Shown piece by piece: positions 56,531 to 64,000 of a DNA stretch of 64,000 bases (positions are counted from its first letter, which is position 1; each line of letters starts with the position of its first letter). Made by a program: the position numbers and the translations under genes. Below the pieces are notes generated by a model. It made no database searches and had not been told where the DNA came from. It saw only the letters and a program-made list of their open reading frames with translations. This DNA is from Alicyclobacillus shizuokensis NBRC 103103 (GTDB lineage Bacteria; Bacillota; Bacilli; Alicyclobacillales; Alicyclobacillaceae), in assembly GCF_001552255.1 (NCBI RefSeq), contig NZ_BCQV01000025.1, positions 1 to 64,000 of the forward strand, written 5' to 3'.

Positions 56531-58201
56531 CTACTTACGCCTCACCCTCTCCTGCCACTTTGCCACGTATTCCTCGAGAACTTTGTGCAGGTCTCGGCCA
56601 ATTTGCGCATAATCCGCATCGTCCAGGTTGGCCAGAGAAATGCGCACCGACCACCTCGGAGCATGGAAACCGCCGCCATTCAACAGCACCACCGACGATT
56701 CTTCGGCCAACCGGAACAGAATATCCGTGGGTTCGCACGTCTCCCGAAGAAACTGGGCGAACTCCTGACCGTAGTGGCGGGCGGCCCATTCCGCCAGGTC
56801 AAACTCCGTGTAATAATCCGCCATGTGAGGGACATTGGGCACCGGGAGACCCAGCCCTTCATAGAGCAGGTGCAGGCGGTGCCGGCAGATGGACTTGGTG
56901 AGGGACTTGTAATCGTCGTCCGCATCCACCAACGCGGCCGCAGCGAACAGGGCCATCTGGACCTGCTGCGGCGTCGACAGACCGGCCGTATGATTGAGCG
57001 CCACCTGGCGGCTGTCCGCAACCAGCCGGTCGATGAAACGCAGCCGAGACACGTCTGGGGTCAACGACTGGTAGCGCTGCGCCAGCTCCTGCTGCTGCTT
57101 TTCCGGCAACCGGCGCAGCCGCGCGTCAAACACATTGTCTTCGTGCACCGCAATCACCCCCAGACGCCAGCCCGTGCAACCAAAGTACTTGGAAAACGAG
57201 TAGACTCCGATTGTGTTGTACGGGAGCTCGGCCAGCAAAGAGCGATAACCGTCGACGAATGTGCTGTACACGTCATCCGACACAATCATCAGATCCGGAT
57301 GGTGACCGCGCACGATCTCCACCAGACTGCGCAACGTATCCGCATCCATGGCCACCGAGGGAGGGTTGCTCGGATTGACCAGGAACAGCGCTTGGATGCT
57401 CTGATCCTCCAGTTTTTGCAGCTCACTGTCCGGGTACTGCCACGTGTGGCTGCCATCTTCGGCCCGGCCGCTGGCGACAACCTCGACCACGTCGAAACGG
57501 TACCGGGGCAGTCTGGGTATTTCCAGATAAGGTGGAAAAATAGGAACCATCACCGCCACACGTGCCCCCGGCTCGAGCAGGTGATTGGCCAAAAGGGAAT
57601 CGAAAATGTAGCACATGGCTGCCGTCGCACCCTCCACCGCGAACAGGTGAAAACGGCCCACGTCGCGCCCTGCGCACAATTCACGCGTCAGATACGCATG
57701 CACTACCCGTTCCACGTGCACCAGCATACGGTCCGGCGTCGGGTAATTGTCGCCGATAATTCCGTCCACCAATTCGTGGACGTAGCCATCCGGGTCCAGT
57801 CTGAGGACATCGCACCCGTACCGGATCACGCGAGCGAGCAAATCGGCCCCGGGCAGGCCGCGGTGGATGTACAAAAACTCGTCCATCCGCGCGCGGATGC
57901 CCGGCTGCCTGGGCTTGCCCGCCAGGTTTCCCTGCTGCCAGACCCGCCGCGATTCCTCGACGGCAAATTGACCGAGCAGAAAGAAAGCGTCGCGCGCCCC
58001 GGCGTGAATCCAGTTGGGATTGCCGCGGCCGGCATCCAGCAGCACGCGCGTGCTCTTCTTTTGGTGGTCCTCGGCCAGGCGTATCAGTTCGCGGTTCCAT
58101 TCAAACGGACTGACGGATTCCAGGCTGCGCCCCGTCTCCCCCGGCTGGACGCGGCCTGGCCGCGTCTGCACTGGCTGGCCTGGCACGGTTTTCGTTGTCA
58201 T
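56531..58201 (-). CDS. asdA: aspartate 4-decarboxylase (bifunctional with aspartate aminotransferase)
   Basis: A 556-residue PLP enzyme that converts aspartate to alanine and CO2, consuming a proton. It is longer than ordinary aminotransferases and has AsdA marks: LLDAGRGNPNWIH, YPTPDRMLVHVE, LVNPSNPPSVAMD, SDDVYSTFVDG and the PLP lysine in YSFSKYFGCTGWRLG. In other bacteria it pairs with the aspartate/alanine antiporter AspT to make a proton-motive cycle; no AspT is in this window. GGAGG nine bases before ATG 58201. Confidence 0.92.
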   Translation of the reverse strand: MTTKTVPGQPVQTRPGRVQPGETGRSLESVSPFEWNRELIRLAEDHQKKSTRVLLDAGRGNPNWIHAGARDAFFLLGQFAVEESRRVWQQGNLAGKPRQPGIRARMDEFLYIHRGLPGADLLARVIRYGCDVLRLDPDGYVHELVDGIIGDNYPTPDRMLVHVERVVHAYLTRELCAGRDVGRFHLFAVEGATAAMCYIFDSLLANHLLEPGARVAVMVPIFPPYLEIPRLPRYRFDVVEVVASGRAEDGSHTWQYPDSELQKLEDQSIQALFLVNPSNPPSVAMDADTLRSLVEIVRGHHPDLMIVSDDVYSTFVDGYRSLLAELPYNTIGVYSFSKYFGCTGWRLGVIAVHEDNVFDARLRRLPEKQQQELAQRYQSLTPDVSRLRFIDRLVADSRQVALNHTAGLSTPQQVQMALFAAAALVDADDDYKSLTKSICRHRLHLLYEGLGLPVPNVPHMADYYTEFDLAEWAARHYGQEFAQFLRETCEPTDILFRLAEESSVVLLNGGGFHAPRWSVRISLANLDDADYAQIGRDLHKVLEEYVAKWQERVRRK

Positions 58202-58339
58202 ATCCTGCACCCTCCCCGGCGACCGCCGGCCACGCACCCGGCGTCGTCCGTTTCGCCTGCGGCCCTCCACATCCTGGCGCTCACAGGAATCAATCCCAGT
58301 ATGTCCGGCGCCAAGAAGGTTTCATGCAGGATAAATCGG

Positions 58340-58345
58340 TATAAT
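58340..58345 (+). promoter_or_regulatory. -10 box of the aldo/keto reductase gene
   Basis: TATAAT in CGGTATAATGGAAG, 59 bases before the GTG start. The region 17 bases upstream (AGGTTT) is a poor -35, so the promoter call is tentative. Confidence 0.5.
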
Positions 58346-58404
58346 GGAAGTGCAAACGATATCATGAGCGGGGCGCAGCGCACCCGTCCAAGGAGGTCTC
58401 GTCC

Positions 58405-59397
58405 GTGACCTATTTGCCCGATGCCAACCGCTACAAGAACATGGTCTACAACCGATGCGGCCGCTCCGGACTGAAACTGCCCGCCATCTCGCTGGGCCTG
58501 TGGCATAATTTTGGCGGTGTGGATTCGTTCGAAAACGCCCGTGCCATGGTCCGGCGTGCCTTCGATCTGGGCATCACCCACTTTGACCTGGCCAACAATT
58601 ACGGGCCTCCGGCTGGATCGGCCGAAGAGACGTTTGGCCGCCTGCTCAAACAGGACCTGGCCCCGTACCGCGACGAACTCGTCATCTCCACCAAAGCAGG
58701 TTATTATATGTGGCCCGGACCGTACGGGGAATGGGGATCGAAAAAATACCTGGTGGCCAGCTTGGACCAGAGCCTAAAACGCATGGGACTCGATTACGTG
58801 GACATCTTCTACTCCCACCGTCCAGACCCGGATACGCCGCTGGAGGAAACGATGGCGGCGCTGGACTTGGTGGTCCGCCAGGGCAAGGCGCTGTACGTCG
58901 GGATTTCCAACTACAGCCCGGAGCAGACGGAACAAGCCATCTCCATCCTGCGCAGCTTGGGCACCCCGCTGTTGATCCATCAGCCGTCCTATTCCATGCT
59001 CAACCGCTGGATTGAGCACGGCCTGCAGGCGGTGCTGGAGCGGGAGGGTGTGGGCAGCATCGCGTTTTCGCCGATGGCTCAGGGACTGCTGAGCAGCCGC
59101 TACCTGCAGGGCATTCCCGAGGACTCGCGAGCCGCGAAACCGACCGGCTTCCTCAAGTCGGAGCAAATCACCGAGGAGACGCTGGACAAAATCCGCCGCC
59201 TGAACGACATCGCGTCGCGCCGTGGCCAGACTTTGGCGCAGATGGCGCTGGCCTGGGTGTTGCGCGAAGGGCGCGTTACCTCCGCTCTGATTGGCGCCAG
59301 CCGCGTCAGTCAGATTGAGGAGAACGTCAAGGCGCTGGACAACCTGGCGTTCGACCCGCAAGAATTGGCCGCCATCGACCAAATCGTCGGGGCATGA
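58405..59397 (+). CDS. aldo/keto reductase, L-glyceraldehyde-3-phosphate reductase type
   Basis: A 330-residue NADPH-dependent barrel enzyme close to YghZ/GpR, which reduce L-glyceraldehyde 3-phosphate and methylglyoxal. The catalytic set is seen: FDLANNYGPP (Asp, Tyr), ISTKAGYYMWPGPYGEWGSK (Lys) and FYSHRPDPDTPLEE (His). The MWPGPYG insertion is characteristic of the YghZ branch. AAGGAGG precedes the GTG start. Single gene with a hairpin after it. Confidence 0.93.
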   Translation: MTYLPDANRYKNMVYNRCGRSGLKLPAISLGLWHNFGGVDSFENARAMVRRAFDLGITHFDLANNYGPPAGSAEETFGRLLKQDLAPYRDELVISTKAGYYMWPGPYGEWGSKKYLVASLDQSLKRMGLDYVDIFYSHRPDPDTPLEETMAALDLVVRQGKALYVGISNYSPEQTEQAISILRSLGTPLLIHQPSYSMLNRWIEHGLQAVLEREGVGSIAFSPMAQGLLSSRYLQGIPEDSRAAKPTGFLKSEQITEETLDKIRRLNDIASRRGQTLAQMALAWVLREGRVTSALIGASRVSQIEENVKALDNLAFDPQELAAIDQIVGA

Positions 59398-59427
59398 GCA
59401 TTTCCGGGCGCGCCACCACACAAAATA

Positions 59428-59461
59428 AAGGGTTCGATCCCCTCGAACGGATCGAACCCTT
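59428..59461. terminator. strong hairpin terminator between convergent genes
   Basis: Thirteen-base perfect arms AAGGGTTCGATCC and GGATCGAACCCTT with an eight-base loop. On the minus strand it is followed by TTATTTTG, so it ends the YeeE gene best, but the stem also serves the plus-strand reductase gene. Confidence 0.8.
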
Positions 59462-59477
59462 GTGCTTGCGGTCCGTG

Positions 59478-60713
59478 TCAACGGTTAGCCAAACGGCACA
59501 CGGGCCGGATGGCGACACCGATGACACTGCCAATCATGGCGCCGATGAACCACTCCCAGCCGTGCAGGCTGAAGGTCGCAATGCCCGAGAAATAAGCGCC
59601 GATGTTGCAACCGAACGCAATGCGGGCGCCGTAGCCCATCAGGATGCCGCCGAGCAGAAGGCCGACGACCATCCGCCAGGGCAAGGCGCGCAAGTAAGCC
59701 TTCGGCAACAGCCCGCCGAGCGCCGCAGCCAACAACGCACCGACCATGATGGCGATGTCGTCGGTGGTTTCGAGATGATGCAGCACACCTTGGTGCAGCG
59801 CCGACAGGTTATCAGGATTCTGCCAATAACCCCAGCTCGTGACCGGCACCCTAAACCACTCGGCCACCTTGGCGCCCCAAAGCGCGAACGCGGATGTTAC
59901 GCCCCAAGCCTTGCCGGAGACCAGGAGAATGACAAAGTTGCCGAGCGCCAGCACAAACGCTCCGGCCAACCAGGACCAAGGACCGCGCAGCAACGACCGC
60001 CAGGTAAACTGGCCCCTGCGGAACAGCCTCTCCACAGACCCATTGCGCCGCTTCTCCAAAACATAGACCAGAGCAAAGACAACCGCCATGATCAAGAGAT
60101 TGACGAGCAGACCGCCGACGGGCCCAAACGACTGCAACAGGTAGACGTTGCCCAGCTGCGGGGTAGACTGCCACCAGGTGAAATTGATGGTTCCCAGTAC
60201 AGACCCGACGATGAATCCAATCAGGGTCAAAATCCCACGCACGTCCCCGCCGCCAATATGATAAAGGGTGCCGGACGCACAACCATCCCCGAGTTGCATG
60301 CCGATGCCAAACAGGATGGAGCCTGCCAGGACGGAAAGCCCCACCGGGTGCACGCTGGCCTGTACCGGATGGCCAAACACGCTCGGCGCCAGTAACACCG
60401 GCAGGAACACCAAGTTGGCAATGGCGAACATGACCATCTGCGCCCGGATGCCGATGCCTCGGCCGGCGACAATTAAGCTGCGGAACGAGCTGGTAAAGCC
60501 AAAATGGGCGTGGTACAGGGCCATGCCGAGCACGCCGGCGACCAAGAACAGCAGCGCGTGCGCGTAGGAATCGTAGAAAGCTAAGAACACCGCGCCGACG
60601 ATGAAAAATGCGATAGACACAAGGACGATGGAACGCTGCATCGACGGGCGGCTCTGCTCACGCAGGCCGCCACCGCTGTCCAGGTCGAGGAGGCGCGCCT
60701 CAGTCGTAGCCAT
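59478..60713 (-). CDS. YeeE/YedE-family sulfur transporter (TsuA-like)
   Basis: A 411-residue membrane protein with two related halves and about ten helices. The conserved cysteines of the YeeE/YedE family are in MQLGDGCASGTLYHIGGGD and ARIAFGCNIGAYFSGI. Members import thiosulfate (TsuA) or selenium compounds. A TusA-like YeeD partner, often adjacent, is not found. AAAGGAG lies eight bases before ATG 60713. A good promoter sits about 65 bases upstream. Confidence 0.9.
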   Translation of the reverse strand: MATTEARLLDLDSGGGLREQSRPSMQRSIVLVSIAFFIVGAVFLAFYDSYAHALLFLVAGVLGMALYHAHFGFTSSFRSLIVAGRGIGIRAQMVMFAIANLVFLPVLLAPSVFGHPVQASVHPVGLSVLAGSILFGIGMQLGDGCASGTLYHIGGGDVRGILTLIGFIVGSVLGTINFTWWQSTPQLGNVYLLQSFGPVGGLLVNLLIMAVVFALVYVLEKRRNGSVERLFRRGQFTWRSLLRGPWSWLAGAFVLALGNFVILLVSGKAWGVTSAFALWGAKVAEWFRVPVTSWGYWQNPDNLSALHQGVLHHLETTDDIAIMVGALLAAALGGLLPKAYLRALPWRMVVGLLLGGILMGYGARIAFGCNIGAYFSGIATFSLHGWEWFIGAMIGSVIGVAIRPVCRLANR

Positions 60714-60778
60714 GCCCTCCACTCCTTTCTGCTACTTTCTGCTCTATGTGTGTATTGTGTTGGAAGGGTGCATGACTG

Positions 60779-60807
60779 ATTATATAACTATCCCGACATG
60801 CGTACAA
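60779..60807 (-). promoter_or_regulatory. sigma-A promoter of the YeeE gene
   Basis: On the minus strand TTGTAC (60802-60807), 17 bases, then TATAAT (60779-60784). Transcription would begin near 60772, about 60 bases before the ATG. Confidence 0.75.
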
Positions 60808-60846
60808 GGGTTTTTCGAAGGAATCGCCGGCCACCCGGCCCACTCC

Positions 60847-61221
60847 TCAACGCCGGGCTGGCTGGACGGCGGCGACAATGAGGAACACCCAGCCGAGCAG
60901 CAGGCAGACACCGCCGAACGGCGTCACCGCGCCTAGGACTGTGACGCCGCTGGTGGCGAGGACATACAGGCTGCCGGAAAACAGCACGATGCCGATGGCA
61001 AACAGCCACCCCGCGGCGCGCACCAAGCGACCGCCGATGTCCAAGTGCGCGAGAATGCCAACGGCCAGCAGCGCAAGGGCGTGATACATCTGGTACTCGG
61101 CGCCCGTGTGAAACACGTCCAGCATGCCGGCCGGCAAGTGGCCCTGCAGAACGTGGGTGGCAAACGCGCCCAAAGCAACCGAAAGAAAGCCGAAGATAGC
61201 CCCGACAGCAACAAAGCCCAT
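60847..61221 (-). CDS. DUF423-family membrane protein (YwdK/YgdD-like)
   Basis: A 124-residue, four-helix inner-membrane protein. ALGAFATHVLQ, YQMYHALALLAVG, FSGSLYVLATSG and VTPFGGVCLLLGW are the DUF423 signatures. Function not known. GAGGAGG eight bases before the ATG. It follows a pirin fragment on the same strand. Confidence 0.93.
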   Translation of the reverse strand: MGFVAVGAIFGFLSVALGAFATHVLQGHLPAGMLDVFHTGAEYQMYHALALLAVGILAHLDIGGRLVRAAGWLFAIGIVLFSGSLYVLATSGVTVLGAVTPFGGVCLLLGWVFLIVAAVQPARR

Positions 61222-61253
61222 TTGTTTTCCTCCTCACGGATGCAATGTCGGTC

Positions 61254-61487
61254 TCAATCGACGTACAGATACGTCACCTTCTCAAATCCCAGGTGCGCAT
61301 GCCAGGCAAACCCGCCCCGCATTATCACAAACTCGTCCAGGAGCACGAACGGATCGAGAACAGAGTGATGGACACCCGGAAACGGTTGACGCACCCAGAC
61401 TCCTGACGGGCTTTTCTCCCATTTGGCAGGATGGACACCCAAGAGTCCGGATGGAGCGTGGACTGAAGTCGTGCTTGGCCGCATCAT
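61254..61487 (-). pseudogene. N-terminal pirin-like fragment
   Basis: About 77 residues that match the start of pirin: VRQPFPGVHHSVLDPFVLLD and EFVIMRGGFAWHAHLGFEKV, including the first metal-binding His pair (HAH). The frame stops right after VTYLYVD, where a full pirin (about 230-290 residues) would continue; the following 32 bases lead straight into the DUF423 gene. The rest of the gene has been lost. No good ribosome site, so probably not expressed as a working enzyme. Confidence 0.7.
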
Positions 61488-61584
61488 GACCTGATTGTAG
61501 CACGTCCACAAGTGGCTGGTGAAAAGCCCTAACCGCCCGGTGGCATTCGACATACTGTAGGGCAACAGCAAGGGGGCCCAAGGC

Positions 61585-61923
61585 ATGAGGGAAGCAGAGG
61601 TACAGGGCGCGACGGTGCAAGAACGCGCCCTGGTCGCCATCGATAAGCTGTTGGCGCGAGCCATGGAGCACGCAGGCGGCCTGGAGCGGACCTTGCTGCG
61701 CCAGGCCATCAGTCGGCTCTATCCGCGCCTGCGGCAGCGCATCCTGGCCGCGACAGACAGAGATATCCGTCAAGAGGTGGAACATCTGCAGCGGCTGTCG
61801 GCCGCCGTCTTGGGAACGGAGGCCACCGCCGCGCCGCCTGCCCCGCGCTCGACCGCCCACAAAAGGCGCCGGAGCGCGCGCAGACGGGTCCAGCCGGCCC
61901 GGCGCAGACGCACCCGGCGGTGA
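61585..61923 (+). CDS. hypothetical protein with Arg-rich tail
   Basis: A 112-residue protein with a helical first part (RALVAIDKLLARAMEHAGGL) and a last 30 residues made largely of Arg, Ala and Pro, ending RRRRTRR. It could bind nucleic acid or another acidic partner. AAGGGGG stands about eight bases before the ATG. No family recognised; the tail could be a GC-driven artefact, but the ribosome site supports a gene. Confidence 0.55.
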   Translation: MREAEVQGATVQERALVAIDKLLARAMEHAGGLERTLLRQAISRLYPRLRQRILAATDRDIRQEVEHLQRLSAAVLGTEATAAPPAPRSTAHKRRRSARRRVQPARRRRTRR

Positions 61924-61999
61924 CGCTCGACGCAGGCGGCCGCCCACCCGCCGCCGACGCGGGCATTCCCCGCCGGCGCCACAGGCGCAAGTCCGCCGT

Positions 62000-62596
62000 T
62001 TATGGGACCCTCAGCTGGGGAAGAACGAACTGGTACAAACGCTCGGCACACTCCGCAAGCGGTATATCCGCCGTGGTCACGTGGAGATCCGGCCGCAGCG
62101 GCGCTTCATACGGCGCCGCCATCCCTGTCATACCCGACAATTGCCCAGCCGCCACGCGGGCATACAAGCCCTTCGGGTCACGCTGCTGACAGACAGACAA
62201 AGGACAATCCACAAACACCTCGACAAACGAGTCCGCTCCGATGAGAGAGCGGGCCTCTTGCCGTGACGCTCGATAGGGAGAGATGACGGCTACGATGACG
62301 ACCGTTCCCGCCTCGACAAACATACGCGCCACATGGGCGATGCGCCGCACATTCTCCAGCCGATCTTCCTCGTCGAATCCGAGGTCGCGGTTGAGACCGG
62401 ATCGAACGTCGTCTCCGTCCAAGACATAGGTGTGCACACCCCGGCCGTGCAGGTCGCCGGCCAGCAACCTGGCCAGCGTGGTCTTCCCCGCCCCGGACAG
62501 ACCGGTCAGCCACACACAAAATCCGCGGTGTTGATGGAGTCGCTCCCGATCCGCCCGCGTCACGACCGGTATCTGCCCACTGTGTCGCTCGCTCAA
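62000..62596 (-). CDS. cysC: adenylyl-sulfate kinase (APS kinase)
   Basis: A 198-residue kinase that phosphorylates adenylyl sulfate to PAPS. P-loop WLTGLSGAGKTTLARLL, LDGDDVRSGLNRDLGF, ENVRRIAHVA and AVISPYRASRQEAR are complete. GGGGGG six bases before TTG 62596 decides the start; the frame is open to 62638. No sulfurylase (sat/cysND) or PAPS reductase is beside it. It is divergent from a sulfotransferase gene, with 133 bases between. Confidence 0.95.
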   Translation of the reverse strand: MSERHSGQIPVVTRADRERLHQHRGFCVWLTGLSGAGKTTLARLLAGDLHGRGVHTYVLDGDDVRSGLNRDLGFDEEDRLENVRRIAHVARMFVEAGTVVIVAVISPYRASRQEARSLIGADSFVEVFVDCPLSVCQQRDPKGLYARVAAGQLSGMTGMAAPYEAPLRPDLHVTTADIPLAECAERLYQFVLPQLRVP

Positions 62597-62729
62597 TCCA
62601 ATCCCCCCGTTTACCTGCAGCAGACGATGAGGTTGCACCCATCTAGAAGAGCGTATGCGACACGGAAGCGGTTCAGTATGTACACTGCACCATATGGACA
62701 GTATGGGGTACTATAGGAGGGTGTTTGGG

Positions 62730-63635
62730 TTGTCCGTTTTCCCTAATTTTTTCCTTGTCGGTGCGGCCAAATCCGGGACCAGCTCCCTGTACCATTATCT
62801 GCGCCAGCACCCAGAGGTGTATATGAGCCCCATCAAGGAGCCGCACTTTTTTTGCAGCCACCACTTCCCCGCCCGTTTCACCGGCCCTGGAGACGAAGAG
62901 TTTTCACTGGCCGCCATCCGTCGTGCGGATCAGTACAGGGCCTTGTTCCAGTCAATCCAAACAGAAACGGTCGCGGGCGAGGCGTCTGTGTTTTATCTCT
63001 GCTACCCAGACACCGCCCTGCGCATTCATGCCTGGAATCCGCAGGCCAAGGTGGTGGCCATCCTGCGTCATCCGGCAGACAGAGCCTTTTCCGCCTACAT
63101 GCACCTGGTGCGCGACGGACACGAAACGTTGAGCTTTGAACAGGCGCTGGATCAAGAGGACGCGCGCATGGCGGCAGGCTATCGACCCCTATGGTGGTAT
63201 CGACGCCTGGGATTGTACAGCGACGCCATCGACCACTACCGGCGTGTGTTTGGCCCGAGCCAGTTCAAAGTGTTTTTATACGAGGACTTTCAAGATCCAA
63301 GTCAGGTGATCCGGGAGACCCTTGCCTTCTTGGGACTCAATCCGGATGTCCCCATCGACACACGCATCCGTCACAACGCCTCCGGGGTGCCCAGACTGCG
63401 GCCGCTCTATCGTTTTTTGCAGCAGCCGCACCCAGTCAAGGAGTGGGCCAAACGCGTTTTGCCGCAAGGGCCCTCCAGCCGGGCCAGCCATTGGCTGAAG
63501 AACCGTCTGTTGGCCCGCCCGCAGATGCGGCCACAGACGCGCCAAGCTCTGATCTCGTTTTACCGCGCGGACATTCTGCGCCTGCAGTCGCTCATCCAGC
63601 GCGACTTGACATCGTGGCTGGATGATACTCCGTGA
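62730..63635 (+). CDS. PAPS-dependent sulfotransferase
   Basis: A 301-residue sulfotransferase-family protein. The 5'-phosphosulfate loop is FFLVGAAKSGTSSLYHYL; the 3'-phosphate-binding Arg/Ser are in VVAILRHPADRAFSAYMHLV; KEPHFF and YEDFQDPSQVIRETLAFLGL are typical of the heparan-type family. It would move sulfate from PAPS to a sugar, lipid or other acceptor. TAGGAGG nine bases before TTG 62730 sets the start; the frame is open from 62655. The divergent cysC can supply PAPS. Confidence 0.92.
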   Translation: MSVFPNFFLVGAAKSGTSSLYHYLRQHPEVYMSPIKEPHFFCSHHFPARFTGPGDEEFSLAAIRRADQYRALFQSIQTETVAGEASVFYLCYPDTALRIHAWNPQAKVVAILRHPADRAFSAYMHLVRDGHETLSFEQALDQEDARMAAGYRPLWWYRRLGLYSDAIDHYRRVFGPSQFKVFLYEDFQDPSQVIRETLAFLGLNPDVPIDTRIRHNASGVPRLRPLYRFLQQPHPVKEWAKRVLPQGPSSRASHWLKNRLLARPQMRPQTRQALISFYRADILRLQSLIQRDLTSWLDDTP

Positions 63636-63781
63636 CCTGGTCTTGCCGCCCTACAGGCGGAGCATCCGTCAGTCGCGCTGGGCGGCTGACACCATCGTCA
63701 CAAACGCAGTCTTCAACCTGCAATGGCCACAAGAAGCGTCGGTCGGGCTGTGCCTGAATCTCGGTTCTCCCTCATCAGCCT

Positions 63782-63991
63782 TTAGGGCCGCGATTTTGTA
63801 GACGGACTGGGGACGTGGGGAAGGTCTGCTGTCAAGCGGCGAAACACGATTAGCAAGTGATCTTGATGACGGCGGATATCCACGACTTTGATGTATCCCT
63901 GTTCGACCAAGTCGCGGACTTCACTGAGCACAGTCGGCCACCTGGTGAGATCCGAACGAGACAGCGTCAGGTATTCAAACTTGCTCTCCAC
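63782..63991 (-). CDS. hypothetical protein at window edge, possibly partial
   Basis: A 69-residue frame beginning with GTG at 63991 and ending PSPSTKSRP. It has a short helix-strand pattern (VLSEVRDLVEQGYIKVVDIR, HLLIVFRR). The frame stays open to the end of the window, so it may be the 3' end of a longer gene. No family recognised. The 63636-63781 gap holds no gene I can support. Confidence 0.45.
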   Translation of the reverse strand: MESKFEYLTLSRSDLTRWPTVLSEVRDLVEQGYIKVVDIRRHQDHLLIVFRRLTADLPHVPSPSTKSRP

Positions 63992-64000
63992 CGAAGCACC

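Overview
The window looks like chromosomal DNA from a GC-rich, aerobic, endospore-forming Bacillales bacterium, most plausibly of the Alicyclobacillaceae type (inference). The sequence-level reasons are a Tlp spore-protein gene, a YjzC-like protein, the bacillithiol pair YojF/BshB2, a HisZ-dependent short HisG, a TPP-riboswitch-controlled YkoE transporter, strong AGGAGG-type ribosome binding sites and frequent GTG/TTG starts. A cytochrome oxidase and an aspartate 4-decarboxylase fit an aerobic, possibly acid-tolerant life style. I saw no rRNA, tRNA, CRISPR array or intact insertion sequence.

Layout: 0.1-3.4 kb, transketolase and a lone CydB-like membrane protein. 3.4-6.9 kb, a thiamine-precursor ECF transporter (YkoE plus one ATPase-ATPase-permease fusion) under a TPP riboswitch with its own terminator. 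6.9-10.6 kb, response regulator, short-loop histidine kinase and ABC exporter in one orientation. 10.8-13.1 kb, TetR repressor and a frameshifted DHA2 drug exporter sharing a 20-bp operator-like motif. 13.1-19.9 kb, histidine operon hisZ-G-D-B-H-A-F-IE behind a clear sigma-A promoter, with no hisC. 20.1-21.6 kb, an isolated endolysin/holin pair. 21.6-24.4 kb, ispG, class I fructose-bisphosphate aldolase, yjzC. 24.4-27.7 kb, an A2-type cytochrome c oxidase operon ctaC-D-E plus a 56-residue membrane peptide.

28-31.3 kb holds an MFS transporter and an AT-rich islet with orphan proteins. 31.3-38.2 kb holds aconitase, a small unknown membrane protein, a 50-residue unknown gene, a uracil permease, tlp, maf and a membrane di-iron hydroxylase. 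38.2-41.5 kb holds ptsH-ptsI-nagA. 41.7-45.3 kb holds a GT2-GtrA glycosyltransferase, bshB2/yojF and an FTR1 iron permease with an operator-like repeat between its -35 and -10 boxes.

45.3-49.1 kb holds an acetyltransferase, an acyl-CoA dehydrogenase and an S9 peptidase. 49.3-56.4 kb is an envelope-related block: exported EEP-family and SGNH hydrolases, a GT4 glycosyltransferase and a 985-residue TagF-like polymerase, followed by a mutarotase-like protein. 56.5-61.5 kb has aspartate 4-decarboxylase, an aldo/keto reductase, a YeeE/YedE sulfur transporter, a DUF423 protein and a pirin fragment. 61.6-64 kb has a basic unknown protein and a divergent APS kinase/sulfotransferase pair, which suggests PAPS-dependent sulfation of a surface or small molecule.

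Many short gene overlaps (ATGA or similar) indicate translationally coupled operons. Start sites were chosen from visible Shine-Dalgarno spacing, and are often downstream of the longest possible start.
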